Assembly: GCA_036402175.1 (NCBI GenBank)
Contig: DASWTK010000139.1
Location: 1-25,248 of the forward strand
Direction of reading: 5' to 3'
DNA length: 25,248 bases
Source of the DNA: DASPKM01 sp036402175
GTDB lineage: Bacteria; Bacteroidota; Bacteroidia; Chitinophagales; Chitinophagaceae
Part shown: piece after piece, positions 14,823 through 22,801 of the stretch
Position numbering within the stretch: position 1 is the stretch's first letter
Layout: the number at the start of each line of letters is the position of its first letter
Notes under the pieces: model-generated
Database searches by the model: none
What the model was told of the DNA's origin: nothing
The model's input: only the letters and a program-made list of their open reading frames with translations
Made by a program: the position numbers and the translations under genes

Positions 14823-14872
14823 GCGCAGGTCTTGAGGGATTTGGGAGAATCCTGATGGGTCTGCGCTTTTTT
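14823..14872 (+). terminator. Branched intrinsic terminator before the M28 peptidase gene
   Basis: GCGCAG (14823-14828) pairs with CTGCGC (14861-14866), followed by six T (14867-14872). The 32-nt loop contains its own GGATT (14837-14841)/AATCC (14848-14852) stem. It probably ends transcription coming from the ABC genes about 250 bases upstream, after the repeat tract. The large loop makes it less certain than a simple hairpin. Confidence 0.6.
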
Positions 14873-14910
14873 GTTGATCGGGGGGTAATTTTAGCGGATT
14901 AAATGAGCTT

Positions 14911-16272
14911 ATGAAAAAAGTAATGATTGGAGTACAGTTGTTGGGGGTGCTTTTGTTGGGGGTGTTGAGTGCGGGTGGCCAGACCCTGATAAAAAAAGAT
15001 GCAGTGATTGAGAGTATGGCGGCGGAAGTGAATGCTGACAGTCTAAGAGCGTATATCAATAAGCTGGTGAGCTTTGGCACAAGGAATACGCTCAGCTCCA
15101 CAACCAGTTCCACCAGGGGTATAGGCGCATCACGTGAATGGGTAGTTGCCAGATTCAGGGAATTCGCAAAACAAAGCAACGGCCGCATGGTGGTTCAGCT
15201 GGATCGCTGGATGCTGCAACCCGATAAAAGAAGGATCGATACAGCAGTTGATATGGGAAATCCCATGGCAATACTTAAAGGAACCGATCCGGATGATGAT
15301 AGGATATTTGTTATCAGCGGACATCTGGACAGTCGCGCCAGCAACGTCATGAACAAAACCATTGATGCTCCCGGCGCCAACGACGACGGCAGTGGTGTTG
15401 CCGCGGTCATGGAATGCGCGCGCATCATGAGCAGGCAATCGTTTCCGGCAACAATCCTTTTTGTAGCATTCAGCGGTGAAGAGCAGGGATTGTTTGGCGC
15501 TGCCCACCTTGCCGATTCGGCCCGGAAGAATAACTGGAATATTGAAGCGGTTCTGAACAACGACATCATGGGCAGCAATCACAGCAATGAGACCAATATC
15601 ATTGATAATACCAAAGTGCGGGTGTTCAGTGAGGGACTTCCCGCTTACGAACTGGATAAAAAGGCTGTAAGCATAAGAAACCTGGGACAGGAGAACGATG
15701 GAAATGCCCGTCAGCTGGCCCGCTATGTAAAGGAAATCGGCGAACGCTATGTTCCCAACCTGGAAGTGGTGATGGTTTACCGCAATGACCGGTTCCTGAG
15801 GGGTGGCGACCATACTTCGTTTGTACAGCAGGGTTATACCGCGGTTCGGATCACTGAAATGAATGAGAATTATGATCATCAGCACCAGGACGTAAGGAAA
15901 GACAAGGGTATCCAGTACGGCGACCTGGCGGAATTCATGGACTTCGAGTACCTCCGCAAGAACACGGCGCTCAACCTTGTGAATCTTGCGAATCTTGCGA
16001 AATCACCTGCCCAGCCACAGGAAGTGCGGATTGAAGTGCGCAACCTTACCAATAGCAGTCTCCTTACGTGGAAAGAACCAAAGGCCGGAAAGCCTGCCGG
16101 GTATTATGTATTGGTAAGAGAGACATACCAGCCTTTCTGGCAAAAGAAATTTTTTACTACGCAGCTCTCAATGCGCCTGCCCTATTCCAAAGACAATTAC
16201 TTTTTTGCCGTGCAATCCGTAAGCCAGGATGGAAATGAAGGATTGCCGGTACTCCCAACACCAGGCAGATAA
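14911..16272 (+). CDS. M28 family zinc metallopeptidase, secreted
   Basis: 453 residues with a signal peptide ending near AGG-Q24. The catalytic domain carries the di-zinc set of M28: H138 in GHLDSR, D158 in PGANDDGSG, E190-E191 in SGEEQGLFG (general base and ligand), D218 in LNNDIMG, and H301 in GGDHTSF. It should act as an aminopeptidase or related exopeptidase outside the cytoplasm. About 85 C-terminal residues (from QPQEVRIEV) look like a fibronectin-III-type domain. The signal-peptide coding region contains a direct repeat, TTGTTGGGGGTG twice, encoding most of its Leu/Gly core. The TAA stop overlaps the ATG of the next gene by one base. Confidence 0.92.
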   Translation: MKKVMIGVQLLGVLLLGVLSAGGQTLIKKDAVIESMAAEVNADSLRAYINKLVSFGTRNTLSSTTSSTRGIGASREWVVARFREFAKQSNGRMVVQLDRWMLQPDKRRIDTAVDMGNPMAILKGTDPDDDRIFVISGHLDSRASNVMNKTIDAPGANDDGSGVAAVMECARIMSRQSFPATILFVAFSGEEQGLFGAAHLADSARKNNWNIEAVLNNDIMGSNHSNETNIIDNTKVRVFSEGLPAYELDKKAVSIRNLGQENDGNARQLARYVKEIGERYVPNLEVVMVYRNDRFLRGGDHTSFVQQGYTAVRITEMNENYDHQHQDVRKDKGIQYGDLAEFMDFEYLRKNTALNLVNLANLAKSPAQPQEVRIEVRNLTNSSLLTWKEPKAGKPAGYYVLVRETYQPFWQKKFFTTQLSMRLPYSKDNYFFAVQSVSQDGNEGLPVLPTPGR

Positions 16273-16835
16273 TGAAGAGTGTTGCCAAAATGTACTTTAT
16301 CGGCATAGCCGCGCAGGCTGATGTGAATGAACAGGTGCTGCAATGGAAACATTATATGCGCGATCATTATGGCTGTACCGTTGCATTACGCTCACCGGCA
16401 CACATAACACTTATACCACCCTTCTGGATGGAAGAGGTTTTGGAGAATGAATTGATAAAGGATGTGGGAATATTCGCATCCCGGCGGTCTTCGTTGGAAA
16501 TAAGTCTGCAGAACTTTGACGCCTTCAAGCCGAAAGTGATCTTTGTTGCCATACAAGAGAATGAAGATCTTACCTCATTGAAATTATCGCTCGAAGATTT
16601 CCTTGTGTCGTTGAATAAATATCCGGTGAAAAAGGAAACGCGTCCTTTTCATCCGCACCTGACCATTGCGAACCGCGATCTGAGAAAAAAAGATTTCGGG
16701 ACTGCATTCGAACACTTCAGCAAAATAAATTATCAGGCAGGTTTCCTCACAGATAAACTTGATTTGTTTATGCACAATGGTTCCATCTGGACCATTGCAC
16801 ACAGCTGGCCACTGGGTTTATATAATGAAAAATAA
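16272..16835 (+). CDS. 2'-5' RNA ligase family (2H phosphoesterase) protein
   Basis: 187 residues with both 2H active-site motifs: H44-I-T46 in PAHITLIPPF and H129-L-T131 in FHPHLTIAN, about 85 residues apart as in LigT/ThpR. Family enzymes act on 2'-5' or 2',3'-cyclic phosphodiester bonds in RNA or nucleotides; the substrate here cannot be told. The start ATG overlaps the stop of the peptidase gene (TAATG), suggesting translational coupling; an in-frame ATG six codons later is an alternative start. No signal peptide is seen, so it is cytoplasmic, unlike its partner. Confidence 0.85.
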   Translation: MKSVAKMYFIGIAAQADVNEQVLQWKHYMRDHYGCTVALRSPAHITLIPPFWMEEVLENELIKDVGIFASRRSSLEISLQNFDAFKPKVIFVAIQENEDLTSLKLSLEDFLVSLNKYPVKKETRPFHPHLTIANRDLRKKDFGTAFEHFSKINYQAGFLTDKLDLFMHNGSIWTIAHSWPLGLYNEK

Positions 16836-16917
16836 TCGCAATTCCAATGATCTTCAGCGGTACAGGCAATGACGCATTATAGTAGACCGGGTTTCGGTTT
16901 TTCGCGCTCCTATTGGT

Positions 16918-16925
16918 TAATTTTG
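16918..16925 (+). promoter_or_regulatory. Candidate -7 element for the lipoprotein pair
   Basis: TAATTTTG matches TAnnTTTG exactly. It lies 110 bases upstream of the first lipoprotein gene in a 200-base gap with no other gene. The -33 position holds a T-rich stretch rather than a clean TTTG, so the call is tentative. Confidence 0.4.
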
Positions 16926-17035
16926 CATTGATATCCCTATCAGATAAAACGGAAGTACTATCCATTCTCCTCCAGCAATTCCGGAATAATACTGATCCGC
17001 GCTCCGTTAACAGTGAATAATCTAAACAGTGTGTT

Positions 17036-18049
17036 ATGAAAAAGCATATTAGCCTGGTTGCAGTCGGCCTGATGCTGATGGCATTCCCTTATATCACGAG
17101 TTGCAGGAAACAACTAACCGAACCAGCAGGTAATGAAATCGTTTCTGCTTCGCCAGTAAGCAGTAACTGCAATGCGATTTCTCACAATTATTACAGACCT
17201 GATCTGCAGTACTGGAAAACATTAATGCACCGGTGGTACGATGTCAACGGTAACCTTGTTTATCTGAAAGCCTACATACCAGGCGAGGCATACTATATTG
17301 AAAAGGAAGAAGACTATAACGATTTTGAGATCAATATCGATTGGGGTGAGATCACCCGCTCTGGCAACCAGGTTTTTCTTAAGGATGTTCTGAACGACAA
17401 GATCATTTTGAAAGTAACGCTTGACGACCAGCAACGCCCGATAGCAAGCTACCTCTTCAATGACCATGCTCCCTTCTGGTGGTACAGGATCGACACCTCA
17501 TATTATTATTATGTTGGTAACAGGTTAGATTCAATGGAAAGTTTTGGCTTGCGGAAGGTGAGATCAATAGTATATCCATATAGCTCCACATATAAATTTC
17601 TGTATGATCAATATGGAAATATCAGACATATGAACAACAACCAGGGATTAACCAAAATGAGAATAAACTTTATTTATGATTATTCCAGCGCCATGAATGG
17701 TATTGAGCCAAATTATTATGTAAGTACGCAGCTCAGGTTACTTGAATATATGCAGCTTGTGAAATTTCCTATGCACAATCTGTTGAACAAAGTAGTGATG
17801 GGCGCTTATTACCCAGGACAGGGATATCCGGATGACACTCCTCCTAAATACGTTTGGGAATATAAAAATCTAAGATTTGTACCGGACAACCTTGTCTATT
17901 CGTACACTGAAGGATTTTTTACGCAAGGTATTTTCTATACCGGATGGCAGTGCGGACTTGCAACACCGGCTACAACCAATCTTCAGAGCAGAGCCGGATT
18001 CAGGAGCCTGCAGGAGTTTCAACGTTCATTTCCTGAGCCGAAAAAATGA
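17036..18049 (+). CDS. Uncharacterised lipoprotein, tandem paralogue 1
   Basis: 337 residues; not a family I can name. It starts with a lipoprotein signal ending ITSC (C23). The mature protein is rich in Tyr, Asn and Asp and contains YD-repeat-like words (WYDVNGNLVYLKAYI, YDQYGNIRHM, INFIYDYS). It shares a common scaffold with the next gene: YWKTLM..WYD, F.IN.DWGE.TR.GNQV.L.D, IDTSYYYY.G.RLD, LRLLEYM.L.K, and FYTGWQCG. Cys45 and the Cys in GWQCG are kept in both and might form a disulfide. It is followed 73 bases later by its paralogue. It is likely an outer-membrane or periplasmic lipoprotein; the role is unknown. Confidence 0.8.
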   Translation: MKKHISLVAVGLMLMAFPYITSCRKQLTEPAGNEIVSASPVSSNCNAISHNYYRPDLQYWKTLMHRWYDVNGNLVYLKAYIPGEAYYIEKEEDYNDFEINIDWGEITRSGNQVFLKDVLNDKIILKVTLDDQQRPIASYLFNDHAPFWWYRIDTSYYYYVGNRLDSMESFGLRKVRSIVYPYSSTYKFLYDQYGNIRHMNNNQGLTKMRINFIYDYSSAMNGIEPNYYVSTQLRLLEYMQLVKFPMHNLLNKVVMGAYYPGQGYPDDTPPKYVWEYKNLRFVPDNLVYSYTEGFFTQGIFYTGWQCGLATPATTNLQSRAGFRSLQEFQRSFPEPKK

Positions 18050-18122
18050 ACGCGCATTATGATATTATATTAACTAACACGATACCCGATGAAAAAAATG
18101 ATTAACCTCAAACTAAAATAAA

Positions 18123-19130
18123 ATGAAAAAGTCGAGCAGCCTGATCGCACTCGCTATAGGGCTGGCAGCGATCGTAATATTTCCGTCTTGCAAAAAAGAA
18201 ATGACCGGACAAAAAGTTCCGGAGATAGCAACTAATGCATCAGTCAACGGTGACTGCAGGTCGGTTGCATTCAATGTTTTCCTTCCGCAAACGCACTATT
18301 GGAAAACATTGATGCAAAAATGGTACGATGGGAATGGAAAGGTGAAATATCTGAAGGCGTTTATATCGGGCGAAGATGGCTTTGCTGGAAAGAACAACGA
18401 TTTTACCCAATTCGAGATCAATCTCGACTGGGGTGAAGTTACGCGCTTTGGAAACCAGGTTTATCTCAATGACGCAGTAAACAATAAAACACTGCTTCGC
18501 GTAACAATGGATCCGCAGGAAAGGCCGGTTGCAACTTATTTGTATAATGATCATGCATCCGCTCCTTTCTTCAGGATTGATACATCTTACTATTATTATA
18601 CAGGAAGCCGCCTTGACATTATATACATGACAGGTGAACGGAGACTTGGAGGTTCTCCCTACCCTTACTGGAATAAGTTTGAACTGGTATATGATAATTA
18701 TGGAAACATCCGGCAGATAAAAGGCTGGGGAGATTCAAGAATTAATTTTATCTATGATTATTCCAGGCCTGTTCAGGGCACTGAGCAAACTGTGCAATTC
18801 TTAACACCGCTCAGGATACTGGAATACATGGAGCTTTTGAAATTGCCTGTCAATCATTTACTGGAGGAAGTGGTAATCGGAGCATACATACCAGGGTCGA
18901 ACTATCCTGATGAAATTTTTCCGATAAGGATATACAATTATGAAGATCATTTACTGAATGCTGACGGTCTTGTGTACTCATTTTCAGATGTAGAGACGTT
19001 AAATCCAAATGCTTTTTATACAGGCTGGCAATGCGGTTCAATTTTACCGGCAAATCCTCTCAGCCGTAAAAATTCCGGCATCGGCGATCTTGAACAATTC
19101 AAGCGCATGTTCCCTCCTCCGGTCAAATAG
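18123..19130 (+). CDS. Uncharacterised lipoprotein, tandem paralogue 2
   Basis: 335 residues, colinear along its whole length with the preceding gene product, with only small indels. The lipobox is FPSC (C23) and Cys45 is kept. Shared blocks include YWKTLMQKWYDGNGKVKYLKAFI, FEINLDWGEVTRFGNQVYLND, RIDTSYYYYTGSRLD, YDNYGNIRQI, RINFIYDYS, LRILEYMELLKLP and AFYTGWQCG. By eye identity is well above a third, so this is an old but clear duplication. No promoter is evident in the gap between them, so they are probably co-transcribed; a strong terminator follows. The function is unknown; YD-like repeats suggest a beta-rich surface or periplasmic protein. Confidence 0.8.
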   Translation: MKKSSSLIALAIGLAAIVIFPSCKKEMTGQKVPEIATNASVNGDCRSVAFNVFLPQTHYWKTLMQKWYDGNGKVKYLKAFISGEDGFAGKNNDFTQFEINLDWGEVTRFGNQVYLNDAVNNKTLLRVTMDPQERPVATYLYNDHASAPFFRIDTSYYYYTGSRLDIIYMTGERRLGGSPYPYWNKFELVYDNYGNIRQIKGWGDSRINFIYDYSRPVQGTEQTVQFLTPLRILEYMELLKLPVNHLLEEVVIGAYIPGSNYPDEIFPIRIYNYEDHLLNADGLVYSFSDVETLNPNAFYTGWQCGSILPANPLSRKNSGIGDLEQFKRMFPPPVK

Positions 19131-19151
19131 AGTATTGATAAATAAAATTAT

Positions 19152-19180
19152 AGTGGTAGCAATTGCTATCACTTTTTTTT
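19152..19180 (+). terminator. Intrinsic terminator after the lipoprotein pair
   Basis: AGTGGTAGC (19152-19160) pairs with GCTATCACT (19165-19173) through an AATT loop with one G-U pair, followed by a run of eight T (19173-19180). It separates the lipoprotein pair from the coiled-coil gene. Confidence 0.85.
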
Positions 19181-19235
19181 GCCTGTCCCGGTCAATTGTT
19201 AAAATTATCAAAACATGCAACCCGGTGCAACATTT

Positions 19236-19273
19236 TACGAAATACCTCGTATTTTTATACGAAGGAAATCGTA
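19236..19273. promoter_or_regulatory. Array of four TACGA half-sites with 11-bp period
   Basis: TACGA at 19236-19240, TCGTA at 19247-19251, TACGA at 19258-19262 and TCGTA at 19269-19273 are separated by exactly six bases each. Half-sites therefore repeat every 11 bp in alternating orientation, and the whole array is dyad-symmetric around 19254.5. It lies 31 bases upstream of the coiled-coil gene, where the promoter must be; a weak -7-like TATTTTTA overlaps its centre. Best read as a cooperative operator on one face of the helix. Confidence 0.6.
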
Positions 19274-19303
19274 ATTCACTTTTTATCTTAAAATTTTATA
19301 GTT

Positions 19304-20182
19304 ATGAGAACAAAATTCAGGCCTGGCTATGCAGTTGCTTTAGTAGCATTGCTGGGAGTCGGGTTCGGAACTGTTGCATGGACAGGAACCGGCGATCAGC
19401 AGACCAATCAGCAAAAGCAGGACACCATCCCTGGTGTTCGACAGAAGTCAACCCGTGAATCGGAAAAGAAAAACAAAGACCTCGACAAAGAGCTCGCGGA
19501 ACTTGACAGGGCGATGAAAGAGCTGGAGAATATCCCCGAGATCGATTTCAGGAAAATGCAGGCCGAAATTGAAGCTTCCATGAAAGAAGTACAGGCAAAT
19601 ATGGCCCGTCATAAAATTGACATGGAGAAAGTACAGCGTGAATTACAGGAATCCCTGCGTGAACTGAATACCGGTAAAATTCAGAAGGAACTGCAACAAG
19701 CAATGAAGGAGCTGGAAAAGGTGGATATGGAAAAAATGAAAAAGGAGCTTCAGCATTCCCTGAGCCAGATCGATACGGAGAAAATGCAGAAAGAGATTGA
19801 ACAGGCCATGCAGAATATCAAGCCTGTGGATATGGAGAAAGTGCACAAGGACATGGAAAAAATGAAGATCGAGATGGAGAAGAACAAAGAGCATTTAAAA
19901 ATAGATATGCAAAAAGCGAAAGAAGGGATGCTGAAAGCGAGGGAAGAGTTGAGATCATATCAGCAGATGCTTGAGCAAATGGAAGAAGATGGTCTTATAA
20001 ATACCAAAGAAGATTATACGATTCAGTTTAAGGACGATGAGCTATTTATCAATGGAAAAAAACAACCGGCCGAAGTGAAGGAGAAGTACAGGAAGTATAT
20101 GAAAAAAGAAACAACTATCCGCAAGGAAGCCGGCGACATGAACATAAACCATAATAACCACAACGATAAAGAACCGGCCTGA
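19304..20182 (+). CDS. Signal-anchored coiled-coil repeat protein
   Basis: 292 residues. A short basic N-terminus and a hydrophobic segment (about 9-27, VALVALLGVGFGTVAW) give a signal peptide or anchor. Residues about 50-220 are almost entirely charged helix: imperfect 16-19-residue repeats of the form [I/V]D.EK[M/V]..EL..[A/S]...L, beginning near 80, 105, 124, 141, 157 and 176, consistent with a long coiled coil. The C-terminal part (about 230-270) has a different, compact pattern, IQFKDDELFINGKKQPAEVKEKY, which resembles tails seen on some Bacteroidota M56/BlaR1-type proteins (from memory, not verified). It lies between two terminators, so it is a single-gene unit with an unusual upstream half-site array. 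The function is unknown. Confidence 0.85.
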   Translation: MRTKFRPGYAVALVALLGVGFGTVAWTGTGDQQTNQQKQDTIPGVRQKSTRESEKKNKDLDKELAELDRAMKELENIPEIDFRKMQAEIEASMKEVQANMARHKIDMEKVQRELQESLRELNTGKIQKELQQAMKELEKVDMEKMKKELQHSLSQIDTEKMQKEIEQAMQNIKPVDMEKVHKDMEKMKIEMEKNKEHLKIDMQKAKEGMLKAREELRSYQQMLEQMEEDGLINTKEDYTIQFKDDELFINGKKQPAEVKEKYRKYMKKETTIRKEAGDMNINHNNHNDKEPA

Positions 20183-20297
20183 TATAAAGCGTTTTGAAAC
20201 AACGGTCAGTTATAGCCATGAAAAACAACTGCCGCCATTGAAAAACAAAGCGAGATGAACATCGACATACAGTAACAGCCTCTCATGTGCAAAACAA

Positions 20298-20330
20298 AAC
20301 GGGACCATTCCTGGTCCCGTTATTTTTTTT
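20298..20330. terminator. Bidirectional intrinsic terminator
   Basis: AACGGGACCA (20298-20307) pairs perfectly with TGGTCCCGTT (20312-20321) through a TTCC loop. A T run follows at 20323-20330 and an A run precedes it at 20291-20299, so it works in both directions. It lies between the converging coiled-coil (+) and CarboxypepD_reg-like (-) genes. Confidence 0.88.
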
Positions 20331-20349
20331 ATAGGTCTTATATCTTTTT

Positions 20350-20748
20350 TTAATCACCGGCTCCCGACATCCTTAACAACGGATGTGCGTAATCTTCATC
20401 TTCCTCATCGATGGGTATCATATCAAGGATCACCTTATACACCATTCCTTCTTTTGTATTGATCAACTCTCTGCGATGAACTTTATATCCCTTCTTTTCG
20501 AAATGAAGTGTCAGGTCACCTCCGGGTAATTTACCGATCTTGAAATTACCGTCAGAATCTGTGACCACTCCTTTTTCGGACGACCTGGATGCCGACATAG
20601 ATACAACTACTCCGGCGATTGGTTTCTTTGTTACAGCATCTGTTACCTGTCCCTGCACTACTCCCTCATTCTTCCCTGTATTTGCGCTTGCAAAAAAGGC
20701 TACCGGGATGCATAACGCCAGTAGCAGCAATTTTTTGGGGAGTTTCAT
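20350..20748 (-). CDS. Secreted CarboxypepD_reg-like domain protein
   Basis: 132 residues: a signal peptide (KKLLLLALCIPVAFFASA) and one carboxypeptidase-regulatory-like beta-sandwich domain. The domain runs from GVVQGQVTDAVTKKPIAGVVVSM through GVVTDSDGNFKIGKLPGGDLTLHFEKKGYK, the typical GxVtDa.t..pl.ga.V...g...GT.TD.dG.F pattern. An acidic tail (DEEDEDY) ends it. In Bacteroidota this domain usually begins TonB-dependent receptors; here it stands alone, so it is a small surface or periplasmic protein of unknown role. It starts ten bases after the flavoprotein gene stop and is probably translated from the same mRNA. Confidence 0.85.
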   Translation of the reverse strand: MKLPKKLLLLALCIPVAFFASANTGKNEGVVQGQVTDAVTKKPIAGVVVSMSASRSSEKGVVTDSDGNFKIGKLPGGDLTLHFEKKGYKVHRRELINTKEGMVYKVILDMIPIDEEDEDYAHPLLRMSGAGD

Positions 20749-20758
20749 AATTGAAAAT

Positions 20759-21709
20759 TTATAGTTTATGTAATGGTTGCTTCAACGCTTCCGAAAATTC
20801 GTCCCAGATATTTTTCAATATGGAGGACGCGGGCAGGATATCTCTTATCAACGCGCTCACCTGTCCAATCTCCAGTTCACCTTCATCAAGATCACCTTCG
20901 AACATTCCTTTCTTCGCTCTTGCTCTTCCTAATAACGTACGAAGCTCTTCCGAAGTTGCTCCTCTCATTTCCGCTTCCTGTACGGCATGGAAAAATTTAT
21001 TTCTCATCATCCGCACGGGTGTCAGTTGCTTTAATGTTAGCACTGTATCACCTTCCTGCGCACTTATAACTGCCTGCTTGAATTTAAGATGGGATGAAGC
21101 TTCTTCACTTGCAACAAAACGGCTTCCGATCTGAACTCCTTCCGCTCCCATAACCATTGCTGCCAGCATCTGCCTTCCTGTTGCTATTCCTCCTGCTGAA
21201 ATTACGGGAATTTTTACAGCTCCGCAAACCGCAGGTACTAAAATCATCGTAGTTGTTTCCTCCCTCCCGTTATGCCCTCCGGCCTCGAATCCCTCGGCCA
21301 CCACCGCGTCGCAACCCGCCTCCTCGGCCTTTTTTGCAAACCTGCTGCTGCTGACCACATGCACCACCCGGCATCCATGTTCTTTTAAGACGCTTGTCCA
21401 CGTCTTAGGGTTACCGGCCGAAGTAAAAATAATTGGAACCTTCTCCTCGATAATTACCTGGATGTGCTTATCTATATCCGGGTAAAGCAGCGGCACATTC
21501 ACACCAAAGGGCTTGTCGGTAGCTGCCTTGCACCTAATGATGTGTTCACGTAAGACATCAGGATACATGCTTCCGCTGCCTATAAGTCCCAAACCTCCTG
21601 AATTACTAACCGCGCTTGCCAGTCGCCACCCGCTGGCCCAGATCATGCCTGCCTGGATGATTGGATAATTGATGTTGAATAGGTGGGTTATTCGGTTTTG
21701 GAAGGGCAT
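20759..21709 (-). CDS. Nitronate monooxygenase / FabK-like FMN-dependent oxidoreductase
   Basis: 316 residues, TIM-barrel flavoprotein. Motifs include YPIIQAGMIWASGWRLASAVSNSGGLGLIG near the N-terminus, GVNVPLLYP, CDAVVAEGFEAGGHNG (His146 at the catalytic position of the family), PVISAGGIATG and GAEGVQIGSRFVAS for the FMN phosphate. Such enzymes oxidise nitronates or, in the FabK branch, reduce enoyl-ACP; sequence alone does not separate these. It lies between the nucleotidyltransferase gene (57-base gap) and the CarboxypepD_reg gene (10-base gap), all leftward. Confidence 0.88.
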   Translation of the reverse strand: MPFQNRITHLFNINYPIIQAGMIWASGWRLASAVSNSGGLGLIGSGSMYPDVLREHIIRCKAATDKPFGVNVPLLYPDIDKHIQVIIEEKVPIIFTSAGNPKTWTSVLKEHGCRVVHVVSSSRFAKKAEEAGCDAVVAEGFEAGGHNGREETTTMILVPAVCGAVKIPVISAGGIATGRQMLAAMVMGAEGVQIGSRFVASEEASSHLKFKQAVISAQEGDTVLTLKQLTPVRMMRNKFFHAVQEAEMRGATSEELRTLLGRARAKKGMFEGDLDEGELEIGQVSALIRDILPASSILKNIWDEFSEALKQPLHKL

Positions 21710-21719
21710 GTTGCAAATG

Positions 21720-21747
21720 GAAAATGTAAAATGTAAAATGAAAAATA
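21720..21747. repeat. Short AAAATGT tandem repeat
   Basis: Three 7-nt AAAATGT-type units followed by AAAAATATG form an AT-rich microrepeat in the 57-base gap between the nucleotidyltransferase and flavoprotein genes. The palindrome TGTCCGGACA (21748-21757) follows it immediately. No function is assigned. Confidence 0.5.
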
Positions 21748-21766
21748 TGTCCGGACACTTTCCTGC

Positions 21767-22765
21767 CTAACCTTCGCCGAGATCAATTTCGGTGTTGTCA
21801 CCGATATTGAGGCTGCGGGTTTCGCCCTTTACCTCCGTATCGCTGCCAATAAGGGATTGGGTGAGGACGATATCGAATAAGTCGGCATAAGCTCCAATGA
21901 TCGAATCTTTTATGATGGAACACTTGATGGTGGTGCTTTCGCCGATGGTTACGTTAGGACCAATGATGGAATTGCTGATAGAGCAACCCGCGGCGATGCT
22001 GACCGGGGGAACGATGATCGTATTCTCAAATGTCTGCTCGTCCGATATCTTGCCGCCGAATTTCTTCATCAGGATCGCATTGGATGCAAGCAGGGTTTCC
22101 TTCCGGCCGCAATCGAACCAATTCTGTACTTTGAAGGGCTTGAACTGAGCGCCTGCTTTGATCATACATTCAATGGCGTCTGTAAGATTGTATTCGCCAT
22201 AACTACGCAACTGGTTGCGGATATTGCTTTCCAGGCAATCGAACAGGTAGTTGGTCTCCTTTATCCGGTAGATGCCTACCAGTGCCATATTGCTTTTAGG
22301 AATCTGCGGTTTTTCCACTACCCTTTCAATAAACCCTTCCTCGTCAATTTCAGCCACTCCAAAATTTCTTGGGTCATCCACCCGCTTTACGCCAAGGGCA
22401 GAGTAAGGTGAGTCTACGAGGTCCTTCACATTATACTCGCAGATCGTATCGCCCAGGACCACAAATACCTCGTCGTCCTTTACAATCTCCTTAGTCAACA
22501 GTATGGCATGCCCGATTCCCTGCCGTTCGTTCTGCTGCACAAAATGGGCCGTGAGGTCGGGATACTTCTCCTTTACGAAATCCTGGATCTTATTGCCAAG
22601 GTAACCGACGATGAAGATAAATTCATTAATTCCCGCGTCTCTGAGCTGCTCCACAATAATGCTCAGGATCGTTTTACCAGCCAGAGGGATAAGAGCTTTG
22701 GGTTGAGTATAAGTATGGGGCCGTAGTTTGGTGCCGGCACCAGCCACGGGAATGATTGCTTTCAT
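21767..22765 (-). CDS. Sugar-phosphate nucleotidyltransferase with left-handed beta-helix tail
   Basis: 332 residues. The NTP-transferase domain opens with GAGTKLRPHTYTQPKALIPLAG (9-30), the nucleotide-binding G-x-G-T-x-L-R-P...PKALIP loop, and has the metal-binding VLGDTICEY and the sugar-site VEKPQIPKSNMALVGIY. The C-terminal 100 residues carry hexapeptide-like repeats (ISNSIIGPNVTIGESTTIKCSIIKDSIIG). It transfers a nucleotidyl group to a sugar 1-phosphate in the cytoplasm; the RmlA/GlmU-like superfamily does not fix which sugar or nucleotide. It is divergent from glyA across a 281-base gap. Confidence 0.88.
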   Translation of the reverse strand: MKAIIPVAGAGTKLRPHTYTQPKALIPLAGKTILSIIVEQLRDAGINEFIFIVGYLGNKIQDFVKEKYPDLTAHFVQQNERQGIGHAILLTKEIVKDDEVFVVLGDTICEYNVKDLVDSPYSALGVKRVDDPRNFGVAEIDEEGFIERVVEKPQIPKSNMALVGIYRIKETNYLFDCLESNIRNQLRSYGEYNLTDAIECMIKAGAQFKPFKVQNWFDCGRKETLLASNAILMKKFGGKISDEQTFENTIIVPPVSIAAGCSISNSIIGPNVTIGESTTIKCSIIKDSIIGAYADLFDIVLTQSLIGSDTEVKGETRSLNIGDNTEIDLGEG

Positions 22766-22801
22766 TGAAAATGATTTGTCACTATTAACCGATCACATCC
22801 G

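Noticed and set aside
21748..21757. Palindrome TGTCCGGACA as an operator
   Set aside because: A single 10-bp palindrome just after the nucleotidyltransferase stop, with no promoter context or second copy seen, is not enough to call a site.
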